From assembly GCA_021851985.1 (NCBI GenBank), contig JAJZOS010000054.1:1-5929 (forward strand): a stretch of 5,929 nucleotides of DNA, given 5' to 3'. The stretch comes from Microcaldota archaeon (lineage in GTDB: Archaea; Micrarchaeota; Micrarchaeia; Micrarchaeales; CABMGC01). The translations under genes and the position numbers were made by a program. The notes beneath the pieces were generated by a model. It saw only the letters and a list, made by a program, of their open reading frames with translations, ran no database searches and had not been told where the DNA came from. Position 1 is the first letter of the stretch, and every line of letters begins with the position of its first letter. This document shows positions 1 through 5,794 of the stretch, piece after piece.

Positions 1-520
1 CGATTCAATAGGGCGTGCATGGCAATGCGCTACAATACAATTGGATTACCAGTTGCCATTGAACTTTGGCCTTGAATATACCGGTGAAGACGGCAAGCAA
101 TATACTCCTGTAATAATACATAGGGCAATACTGGGCAGCTTGGAAAGGTTCACTGGCGTGCTCGTAGAGCACTACGGCGGCAAGTTCCCCGCATGGCTCT
201 CGCCGATACACGTGCGTGTCATATCGATATCAGAAGCGTCAAATGATTACGCCTCAAATGTGTACTCCAAACTTAAGTTGGCGCACATAAGGGCAGAATT
301 GGACATATCTGACAAGACCCTTGATTACAAGATACGCGATGTCCAGATGCAAAAGATTCCGTACGCTGTGATAGTTGGTAAAAAGGAGAAGGAAAAAGGT
401 TCAGTGTCGATAAGGGTCAGGGATGGCATGCAAATCCAAAACGAAAACATAGAAAATTTTGTAGCCGCGCTCAAAAAGAAAATAGACACAAGGGATCCAG
501 ACCTTGAATTCAAAAAATGA
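1..520 (+). CDS. thrS: Threonyl-tRNA synthetase, C-terminal part (5' end outside window)
   Basis: Charges tRNA-Thr with threonine in the cytoplasm. The first whole codon is at position 2 and 172 residues are visible before a TGA stop; the N-terminal domains and most of the catalytic core lie left of the window. The fragment opens with GRAWQCATIQLDYQLP, the end of the class II core. IHRA follows, whose His (codon 119-121) matches the third zinc ligand of bacterial ThrRS, and then GSLERF, the class II motif 3 with its conserved Arg. After FPAWLSP comes the anticodon-binding domain (about residues 67-165), including KIRDVQMQKIPYAVIVG and the closing VSIRVRDG. These motifs are of the bacterial ThrRS type; the usual euryarchaeal form has a different stretch (ILHxSPSG-like) here. 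It is convergent with nmd3, one base between stops. The family call is very secure; the domain make-up of the missing N-terminus cannot be judged. Confidence 0.96.
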   Translation, partial: DSIGRAWQCATIQLDYQLPLNFGLEYTGEDGKQYTPVIIHRAILGSLERFTGVLVEHYGGKFPAWLSPIHVRVISISEASNDYASNVYSKLKLAHIRAELDISDKTLDYKIRDVQMQKIPYAVIVGKKEKEKGSVSIRVRDGMQIQNENIENFVAALKKKIDTRDPDLEFKK

Positions 521-521
521 C

Positions 522-1208
522 TCAATGCTTCTTCCTGCTCCAGAGCCCTCTCGGGTCCCTAAGGTCTATGAAGAACTTGTGCCTGTAGAGCTTCTTTCCT
601 CTTCGCATCCCGTAAAGCTCGTATGATTTTTTAGGCTTAAGGTTCTCTTTGCTGTCGAAGAATGCCGATACTGCGGCCTTGTCGCTAGCATATATGTCGC
701 ACCCGTCGGGCATGTCGTCTATCTTCGATACGAATCCCTTTCTTGAGTCGATGAACTTCAGCAGCTTTGTGACGAAATTTTCCACATCTGCGCTCCTGCC
801 CCGCAGCTGCACTACGGCTTCATAATATCCAGCTTTCATCCTGTAGCACTTCGGGCAGTAACCCATCTCTATCTTTATGTGCAGTTTTTTAATGAACGAG
901 AGCTTATTGCCTTCTATATCCGTCTTAAAGAGTATGTCGGCCGTGCCTTTGGCTTCGTCGTATTCGAGCATCTTCAGCCTGAACTCCTTTGCATGCATCT
1001 CGTGCTTTATCGCACGTTCTATGGAGTCCTTGTTGAGCGGTTCGTAGTCTATTTCAGTCTTTATATCCATGCAGTTTTTGCATCTTTTTATTGACACTGT
1101 GTCTGGCATGGCCTTGCTTATCCTGTCAGCTGTGCATATCTCGCAGAATTCGCCTATGAACCCAACTTCATCGCTAGAGCGGTTGCATGTCGGGCAGAAT
1201 CTTACCAT
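522..1208 (-). CDS. nmd3: NMD3-family ribosome biogenesis zinc protein
   Basis: This 228-residue protein resembles the conserved core of NMD3, which in eukaryotes binds the 60S subunit and acts as its export adaptor. The archaeal role is presumably large-subunit maturation or anti-association, which is inference. The N-terminus has three CxxC pairs, C5/C8, C22/C25 and C43/C46, and a fourth, C118/C121, opens the segment YCPKCYRMKAGYYEAVVQLR, a recognisable NMD3 signature. The C-terminal part contains DGCDIYASDKAA and YELYGMRRGKKLYRHKFFIDLR, matching the family's later domain. The protein is cytoplasmic with no membrane segment and a basic tail (RKKH). The ATG lies one base after the secD stop, with only a weak GGGTAG-like sequence upstream, so it is probably translated by coupling within the secF-secD-nmd3 operon. 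It lacks the long eukaryotic C-terminal extension carrying localisation signals, as expected in an archaeon. Confidence 0.93.
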   Translation of the reverse strand: MVRFCPTCNRSSDEVGFIGEFCEICTADRISKAMPDTVSIKRCKNCMDIKTEIDYEPLNKDSIERAIKHEMHAKEFRLKMLEYDEAKGTADILFKTDIEGNKLSFIKKLHIKIEMGYCPKCYRMKAGYYEAVVQLRGRSADVENFVTKLLKFIDSRKGFVSKIDDMPDGCDIYASDKAAVSAFFDSKENLKPKKSYELYGMRRGKKLYRHKFFIDLRDPRGLWSRKKH

Positions 1209-1209
1209 T

Positions 1210-2799
1210 TTAACTACCCGCCTCGGAATAGTGCCTTCCGACTATCGCCCCATATGCCGGCCTTGTTATTAACACGCCCATAAGGGCGCCTATTATTGTA
1301 GACTCTGAGAAGCCTATTATATCAACCAAAGCGGTTGAGAAAAGCAGCGGCATCATGGCTATTATAAGCAGCGATGCGTCAGCCCAAACAATGTAGAATG
1401 CATTTCCAAGCAGCACTTTCGTTGCACCGCTTGTACCCTCCTTGTTCAGCACCTCGTCTGTTATTATTATCTGTGCATCAACGCCAGTCCCTACTACTGC
1501 AATCATGCCCGCAACCGCAGCTATATCTATCGTGCCTATCAGGCCTATTATCGAGATTATTATGAAAAGCTCCATGAGTGTGGTCATTATTATTGGAGCT
1601 ATGAGGAATGCCTTCCTATACCTTAGCACTATGAATAAGGATACGAATACGGACGCTAATGTGAGCGCCAGCACGCTTACGTCCAATGCCCCTTTGCCCA
1701 AAGTTGGCGACATCTGCGTCGGCGTGCCTACTATGACCCCGACTGGCAGTGCCCCGCCGCTCAATATGCTTGCAATGTTCTTGGATTGGTTGTTGGCGTA
1801 TACGAGCCTCTGCTGTTGCGGAAGCGTGAGCGGGGCGATGCCCGATATTTCATAGCTGTCGCCTATGCTGCCGTTCGTTATGGAAGGATTTAATAGGGGG
1901 CTTGAAAGCAGTCCTACGAGCGGCCATGTCTCCAATGTCGTATTGTTCAGCCCGTTGTTAAAATAGGTAGGTGTCATATTGGCTTTGCTTTCAAGCTTCA
2001 ATGTGTAATTGCTGGATCTTATATAATCAAGCAGTGTTGGATTAATGTTTGAACTTGCCAAGACCGTCTTATAAATGCCTTTCTTTGAAGAAAGGAAGCT
2101 CTCCGCGCCCTGGATGCTCGCATTGTTGTTGTAAACCGCTATTACTGGAATTGAATTGTTATCTAGTGATAATGCATTTTTCATAGCTGCAAGCGCATCA
2201 GAAGCTGTAAGTCCGCTGGTTATGTTTCCTAATCCTGACGCATTTATGAGTATGGTTGTGTTGCTTGGCCTATCCAAGAACATATATAGCGGCATGTTAG
2301 CCTGTCCAAAAACCACTTTTGCAAAGTTTTCTGCTGCATTCTGGGTGATGAAAAAAGATACCGCCCATGAAACAGATCCATTTACGGAAGTAGGCGGCAA
2401 TGCACCTATACTGCTGTGCAGTATGTCGCTTCCGTTTATCGCAACCCTCCCATTCACAATGCCGTCAAATCTGCCCTGGCTCTCTATTATTGATATGGTA
2501 TCGTTTATCTCGCTAGGCGAGACGGTCGGCACCACCACATAAACTTCAGAGTTTCCTATGCCTTCTACGGTGACCTGCTTTAGCCCGAATGTGGAAACCC
2601 TCTGGTCTAATGTGGAAAGCAGCCCGCTGAATTCTGATTGGTTAAGGCTATGCTGCAGCGTCACAGGTATCTGCGTGCCGCCTATAAATTCTATGCCTAA
2701 GTGCAATCCATAATGCAGGTCTAGCGCAAGGAGGGCTATGGTTATCACTATAAGTACAAGTATGCGCCGATCAAGCAGGTAATCCTTTATCTTTGCCAT
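1210..2799 (-). CDS. secD: Protein-export membrane protein SecD (archaeal type)
   Basis: This 529-residue membrane protein pairs with SecF and assists late steps of export through the SecYE channel; in bacteria the pair uses the ion gradient, and archaea have it without SecA. One helix (about residues 12-28) precedes a large extracytoplasmic domain (about 30-368), followed by five helices (about 371-392, 398-420, 424-446, 465-488, 493-520). The D1-like motif is GIEFIGGTQI (35-44). LPVGVIVGTPTQMSPTLG (351-368) is the strand leading into the second helix. TIDIAAVAGMIAVVGTGVD (423-441) with QIIITDEVL is the archaeal SecD signature; D441 aligns with the essential Asp of bacterial SecD helix 4. 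The outer domain is Asn/Ser-rich with 15 N-x-S/T sequons. The ATG overlaps the secF end by 13 bases and is served by a strong GGAGG site. Family assignment is secure. Confidence 0.97.
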   Translation of the reverse strand: MAKIKDYLLDRRILVLIVITIALLALDLHYGLHLGIEFIGGTQIPVTLQHSLNQSEFSGLLSTLDQRVSTFGLKQVTVEGIGNSEVYVVVPTVSPSEINDTISIIESQGRFDGIVNGRVAINGSDILHSSIGALPPTSVNGSVSWAVSFFITQNAAENFAKVVFGQANMPLYMFLDRPSNTTILINASGLGNITSGLTASDALAAMKNALSLDNNSIPVIAVYNNNASIQGAESFLSSKKGIYKTVLASSNINPTLLDYIRSSNYTLKLESKANMTPTYFNNGLNNTTLETWPLVGLLSSPLLNPSITNGSIGDSYEISGIAPLTLPQQQRLVYANNQSKNIASILSGGALPVGVIVGTPTQMSPTLGKGALDVSVLALTLASVFVSLFIVLRYRKAFLIAPIIMTTLMELFIIISIIGLIGTIDIAAVAGMIAVVGTGVDAQIIITDEVLNKEGTSGATKVLLGNAFYIVWADASLLIIAMMPLLFSTALVDIIGFSESTIIGALMGVLITRPAYGAIVGRHYSEAGS

Positions 2800-3956
2800 T
2801 TCTTATCCCTCCTTTCCTTGTACCACAATATCATTATCGAATTGCCGAACCATGTGGTAAATACGTCTGCTATCAATCCAAATATAACTACACCTGCAAT
2901 CTCGATGTAGGTCGGTATGAATACTATGTATGCAATTATAAAAAGCGTAGTGAAAGATATTATTGCTGCGCTTGTCATCGTAACACCTGTTTTCATGGTG
3001 CTGATTGCGCGCTCCGACGGCGTACCTTCAGAACGTTTCAATATCCTTATTGCTGATAGCAATTCAGTATCTATCGAATATCCGATTAGCATCAGCAGCC
3101 CGCCTATGGATGCAACGCCGAGCGGTATTCCAAAAGCACCCATAGCGCCAAGTGCAACTATTATATCGTTAGCTGCGCCGAACACGAGAGCCAATGACGG
3201 GATAGGTGTTCTGAATACGAAGAACACCGCGATTGCTACCAATATGAATGCTATTATTATGATATTGCGCACCTCTGTAAGGAAGAAAGCCCCAAGCGTC
3301 GGCGTCACGTCGTTATATGAATATGTAACAAAATTTACGTATTTGTGCATGTACGATACAACGCTGTTTTTGTAAATTGATGAGGCGTTGTCGTATGCGT
3401 TTTTGCCTGCGTTCACTATAGAAGATGCGCTGCTAGAATTATACGGGTAAGGTGCGCTTCCAAGAATGGGTTTTAGTGCAATCAGTTCGCTTGATATCAA
3501 TGTATCCATGGAGCCCAATGCCTTGGTCATGTTCCTGGTTGCACCAGCCAACCCCTCCTTCGCGCTTGCGTTCGATGGATTCGTTCCAAGGTCTGCGCCG
3601 AAGACCGCAGCATTGCTCTGCGCAATAGAATAGTTGCTGTCCCATCCATATATTTGTAAAAGATACCCGTATCCTGAAGTTATGCTTGTATTGGAAGGTA
3701 TGGTTACTGAAAGGCTGGTAATGCCATTTAGGGTTGAGCGCTCTATCTGTGCATGCGGAAATTTAGAATTGATCATTAAAGTGAAATTGGCAATGCTGAA
3801 ATTCGAGGTCGCAGACATCTGTATCTGCGTGCCGCCAGTCAAGGACGAGTCCAATTGTATTTTAGGTATGAAATATATGCTTATCAAAAGAAGTGCGATA
3901 GGTATCAATACGAATAGCTTATAGTGCTTGCTTTCATAGAAATTTCCCAGCTGCAT
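2787..3956 (-). CDS. secF: Protein-export membrane protein SecF (archaeal type, enlarged outer loop)
   Basis: Partner of SecD in the SecDF complex of the cytoplasmic membrane. I chose the ATG at 3954-3956 (389 residues); the codon just before it is an in-frame TTG, and either could be used. One helix (about 12-30) precedes a TGGTQI motif (40-45), the GGT element at the start of the outer domain. Five helices then form the C-terminal bundle (about 228-247, 252-274, 279-295, 327-345, 352-377). AANDIIVALGAMGAFGIP (D264) and LMLIGYSIDTELLSAIRILKR (D296) are SecF signatures, and TMKTGVTMT follows. The outer loop is about 190 residues, whereas bacterial SecF (323 residues in E. coli) has roughly 100. 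The surplus, about residues 95-215, is Ala/Ser/Asn-rich and carries several of the protein's eight N-x-S/T sequons. It is first gene of the secF-secD-nmd3 operon; the upstream spacer carries a candidate promoter. Only a weak TGAT-type ribosome site precedes the start. Confidence 0.95.
   Translation of the reverse strand: MQLGNFYESKHYKLFVLIPIALLLISIYFIPKIQLDSSLTGGTQIQMSATSNFSIANFTLMINSKFPHAQIERSTLNGITSLSVTIPSNTSITSGYGYLLQIYGWDSNYSIAQSNAAVFGADLGTNPSNASAKEGLAGATRNMTKALGSMDTLISSELIALKPILGSAPYPYNSSSASSIVNAGKNAYDNASSIYKNSVVSYMHKYVNFVTYSYNDVTPTLGAFFLTEVRNIIIIAFILVAIAVFFVFRTPIPSLALVFGAANDIIVALGAMGAFGIPLGVASIGGLLMLIGYSIDTELLSAIRILKRSEGTPSERAISTMKTGVTMTSAAIISFTTLFIIAYIVFIPTYIEIAGVVIFGLIADVFTTWFGNSIMILWYKERRDKKWQR
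2807..2812 (-). promoter_or_regulatory. Shine-Dalgarno site of secD, inside secF
   Basis: On the minus strand this reads GGAGGG, a near-complete match to the archaeal 16S anti-Shine-Dalgarno complement (GGAGGTGATC). GGAGG sits about 8 bases before the secD ATG. It lies within the last codons of secF, so secD can be started independently as well as by coupling to secF termination. It is the strongest ribosome binding site in the window, and it fixes the secD start at the ATG at 2799. Confidence 0.8.
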
Positions 3957-3980
3957 CAAATCAACTTAGTGCCAGACCTG

Positions 3981-4003
3981 CCCTTACTAAGGCAAATATA
4001 TTG
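3981..4003 (-). promoter_or_regulatory. Candidate secF-secD-nmd3 promoter with inverted repeat
   Basis: On the minus strand a TATA-like CAATATATTT (4003 down to 3994) is followed directly by CCTTAGTAAGG (3992 to 3982), a perfect inverted repeat with 5-base arms around one central base. Transcription would be expected to begin about 25 bases after the TATA element, near 3970, leaving a leader of about 15 bases before the secF ATG. The inverted repeat would lie between TATA box and start point, a usual place for an archaeal repressor site. The operator role is inference; the sequence itself is plain. Confidence 0.45.
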
Positions 4004-4035
4004 AATATAACAAATTATTTAATAAACATCAAAGA

Positions 4036-4071
4036 ATGAATAAAAAATTAAAAATGAATAAAAAAGAAAAA
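4036..4071 (+). repeat. Two-copy 18-base imperfect tandem repeat
   Basis: Two adjacent 18-base units (4036-4053 and 4054-4071) both begin ATGAATAAAAAA and match at 16 of 18 positions. It looks like a simple slippage duplication of an A-rich spacer. On the minus strand it doubles the number of T-tracts in the probable terminator. No other copy is seen in the window. Confidence 0.6.
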
Positions 4072-4075
4072 GAAA
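4042..4075 (-). terminator. T-tract terminator after the 88-residue gene
   Basis: Read on the minus strand, four T-runs of 5, 6, 5 and 6 bases follow one another from 15 bases after the stop codon of the small membrane protein gene. Archaeal RNA polymerase terminates at such runs without needing a hairpin. The position between that gene and the secF promoter suggests that the small gene and the secF operon are separate transcripts. Confidence 0.55.
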
Positions 4076-4090
4076 CCTTTTTCCTAATAT

Positions 4091-4357
4091 CTACGCATAT
4101 CTCTTCATCAGCTTCAGGTGCAGCGATGTGCTAAACCCATAGACTATAAAGAACAATGCAAACAGCATTAGAGCCCATCCGAAGAACTGGCTTGCCGCTA
4201 TAGGCGCAGCATATAATATCACGCCCATGATAAATATATAGATGCTCCAATATATCGACTTGAATATCTGCCATCCGGAATGCTTTTCATTGTAGTGTAG
4301 GCGCCTAGAATACTCTAAGCTCGGATCTATTGTTATAACTGTTTTCTTTTCAGCCAT
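4091..4357 (-). CDS. Small two-helix membrane protein of unknown function
   Basis: I do not recognise this 88-residue protein. Its N-terminal third is polar and charged (residues 1-32, with EKK, SRR and HYNEKH), likely cytoplasmic. Two hydrophobic helices follow, about 34-54 and 58-77, joined by a tight turn near ASQF, and the C-terminus is basic (HLKLMKRY). The predicted topology is a hairpin with both ends in the cytoplasm. Trp, Tyr and Phe are frequent, especially around the first helix. There is no signal peptide cleavage site, Cys pair or known catalytic motif. Evidence that the gene is real: an ATG preceded by GGTGA at 4 bases, a TATA-like element further upstream, T-tracts after the TAG stop, and no competing reading frame of quality. 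It lies alone between thiI and secF, same strand, so a link to the Sec machinery is possible but only by position. Confidence 0.8.
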   Translation of the reverse strand: MAEKKTVITIDPSLEYSRRLHYNEKHSGWQIFKSIYWSIYIFIMGVILYAAPIAASQFFGWALMLFALFFIVYGFSTSLHLKLMKRYA

Positions 4358-4361
4358 GTTT

Positions 4362-4400
4362 TCACCTTATTAAGATTAATTAATGTATTAAGGTTTAAAA
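4362..4400 (-). promoter_or_regulatory. Candidate promoter, leader and Shine-Dalgarno of the 88-residue gene
   Basis: On the minus strand TTTTAAA (4400-4394), preceded by an A-rich stretch that could be a BRE, is a TATA-like element. Transcription would start around 4370, giving a leader of about 12 bases. GGTGA (4366-4362) is a ribosome binding site four bases before the ATG. Between TATA and start lie two palindromes: ATTAATTAAT (4375-4384) and CTTATTAAG (4366-4374, read on the + strand). Both are AT-rich and could be chance; if functional they would cover the transcription start and the ribosome site. Confidence 0.4.
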
Positions 4401-4521
4401 GGTTTTTGCATATGGTAATAAATAAATGTAAGGGCGAGCGCCTTCAGTATGGCTGCCTTTTCATTTATAAAAGTGATCCTAGGCTGCTAATGTTAACAAT
4501 TTGCCTTTAGCAAATAAGAAA
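4401..4521. other. Gene-free spacer with weak signals between thiI and the 88-residue gene
   Basis: No coding frame longer than about 13 codons is credible here and no tRNA is seen. Just after the thiI stop, ATTTGC (4499-4504) and GCAAAT (4510-4515) can form a six-pair hairpin with a five-base loop; no clear T-run follows on the minus strand, so it is a doubtful terminator. An eight-base palindrome, TGTTAACA (4491-4498), adjoins it. TTTATAAA (4464-4471) is TATA-like on both strands. GGCG/CGCC (4433-4442) is a short GC-rich inverted repeat. GGCTGC occurs twice (4451-4456, 4482-4487 region) as a short direct repeat. None of these is strong alone. Confidence 0.4.
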
Positions 4522-5676
4522 CTAAAATGTGTAGTCCTTCTTCATGGCAAGCTCTAGCGCCCTGCCAACCACATCATCCAATGAAATGCTTTCCGATAGC
4601 CTGTCAATTAGGCTGATGCTAGTGCCAGTTGCAGGCCTTATGGAGCTTATAGAACAGACGTCCTTGTATTTTTTTATGGATATGTCGAACGTGCCAATAC
4701 CTTTTGCATATTCTATTATTTCATTTTTGTCCAATCCTATGAGTGGCCTGAAGATAAATTGATCAGTGCCACTTTGAGACGATGCCATATTCTTCAGCGT
4801 TTGGGAAGCTACCTGTCCAAGGCTTTCGCCCGTCACTATTGCATCTGCGCTCTCGATCTCCGATATCCTTCCTGCGAGCTTGAAGATGAACCTCTTGAAC
4901 AATACGAGCTCGAATCTGTGGGGTATGCGCATCGCGGCGCTCTGAAAAGGGTATGCAGGAACATAATATATCCTAATGCTGCTGCAGTACCTGCCCAATA
5001 CTTCAATCAACTCCTTTATCTTCGAACCAGCTGCCTCTTCGTTGTCATTGAATGCATGTACGTGCAAGTATACGAGCTCCAAACCCTTCTTCATTGCAAA
5101 ATAGGATGCAACAGGGGAATCTATGCCCCCGGAAAAAAGCGATATAGCACTTCCGGACGACCCGACTGGCAGCCCGCCTATTCCGATACGCTTCTCCCTT
5201 GTCATGTAAGTCCTTTCCTTCGTGATGCTTATATAAAGCTTTGAATCCGAATTCTTGTCTATCGAGAATGGCAGTGCATGCTCTCTCTTTATAAATTCTC
5301 CAACGAGCTCAGGAGACGTAAACGGAAGCTCCTTATAACTCCTATGGGCTATTATCTTCACTGTTTCTCTTTTGCTTATTATCTTTTCCGCGCTTTTGAT
5401 TATGCTGTCTATGTCGCTTTTTGATATAAGGGCTGGCGCATACCACGATAGCCCAAATACGTGTGCCAGGCGCTCAAGAGATTTTTCATAGTCTCCTGTT
5501 CCTGTTGGATACAATACAAACCTGTCCCTAAGCATCTCGAATTTTTTATATTTTATGCCGTCAAGCATGTGCTTTATGTTTGCATAAAGCTTCTTAGTAA
5601 AATCAATTTTGTTATTGCCCTTTATCGCTATTTCTCCGAAATGGATCACTATGCAGTCAAATCCTCTAGAATTCAT
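4522..5676 (-). CDS. thiI: tRNA 4-thiouridine synthase ThiI (no rhodanese domain)
   Basis: Adenylates uridine 8 of tRNA and replaces its oxygen with sulfur to give 4-thiouridine; in some organisms it also serves thiamin thiazole synthesis. From the ATG at 5676 it is 384 residues. An N-terminal ferredoxin-like part with the family opening VIHFGEIAIKG (9-19) precedes a THUMP tRNA-binding domain (about 55-155). The PP-loop ATPase follows, with SGGIDSPVAS (182-191), TGESLGQVASQTLKNM (282-297) and RPLIGLDKNEIIEYA. Sulfur donation in E. coli needs a C-terminal rhodanese domain, absent here as in many archaea. The usual DCC-type motif after IGTFDIS reads KDVCS, leaving one Cys (C341). An in-frame TTG at 5691 would add five residues and has GGTG 11 bases upstream; I prefer the ATG because its N-terminus fits the family better. 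It diverges from secE. Confidence 0.95.
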   Translation of the reverse strand: MNSRGFDCIVIHFGEIAIKGNNKIDFTKKLYANIKHMLDGIKYKKFEMLRDRFVLYPTGTGDYEKSLERLAHVFGLSWYAPALISKSDIDSIIKSAEKIISKRETVKIIAHRSYKELPFTSPELVGEFIKREHALPFSIDKNSDSKLYISITKERTYMTREKRIGIGGLPVGSSGSAISLFSGGIDSPVASYFAMKKGLELVYLHVHAFNDNEEAAGSKIKELIEVLGRYCSSIRIYYVPAYPFQSAAMRIPHRFELVLFKRFIFKLAGRISEIESADAIVTGESLGQVASQTLKNMASSQSGTDQFIFRPLIGLDKNEIIEYAKGIGTFDISIKKYKDVCSISSIRPATGTSISLIDRLSESISLDDVVGRALELAMKKDYTF

Positions 5677-5794
5677 TAAACCATCAGCCAATGCGCTTGC
5701 CGCACCATATTTTAAAAGCTTTCATCATAACTAAATAAATATAAGGTTATTAGTAATAAGCAATAAAATAAAAGCAAAATAAGATCTGGTTCGT
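5677..5794. promoter_or_regulatory. Divergent thiI / secE promoter region
   Basis: This AT-rich spacer must hold promoters for both neighbours. For secE, AAATATA (5737-5743) is TATA-like, and 3 bases later a perfect 13-base inverted repeat, TTATTAGTAATAA (5747-5759), begins. A second A/T-rich element, AATAAAATAA (about 5762-5771), lies about 27 bases before the secE ATG and would give a nearly leaderless mRNA. For thiI, TTTTAAAA (5710-5717) would start transcription near 5688, just upstream of the preferred ATG; TTATATTT on the minus strand (about 5743-5736) is the alternative and would suit the TTG start. No clear Shine-Dalgarno precedes secE. Confidence 0.5.

Noticed and set aside
1442..1855. 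137-codon open frame on the + strand opposite secD
   Set aside because: A mirror of the hydrophobic helices of secD; the minus-strand frame carries clear SecD signatures.
2917..3375. 152-codon open frame on the + strand opposite secF
   Set aside because: Its hydrophobic stretches are reflections of the SecF helices; no start signals.
3957..4090. tRNA or other structured RNA gene in the spacers
   Set aside because: No TΨC-type GTTCGA arm or cloverleaf pairing was found here, in 4358-4521 or in 5677-5794.
4036..4131. Short + strand frame beginning in the A-rich repeat (Lys-rich, about 32 codons)
   Set aside because: Arises from the tandem A-rich repeat, runs antisense into the small membrane protein gene, and lacks a ribosome site.
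4449..4490. 13-codon + strand frame starting ATGGCTGCC
   Set aside because: Too short, no ribosome site, and no continuation or homologous pattern.
4499..4515. Hairpin after thiI as an intrinsic terminator
   Set aside because: The stem is real (six pairs) but no T-run follows on the minus strand, and archaeal terminators depend on T-tracts; listed only as a weak signal.
4759..5244. 161-codon open frame on the + strand, antisense to thiI
   Set aside because: It lies wholly opposite the THUMP and PP-loop coding region of thiI, has no ribosome site, and its translation shows no family pattern.
5684..5728. Possible C/D-box guide RNA ahead of thiI: C-box-like ATGATGA and D-box-like CTGA on the minus strand
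   Set aside because: No internal D' or C' box in the 34 bases between them, and the D-box-like site lies at the thiI start; most likely chance.
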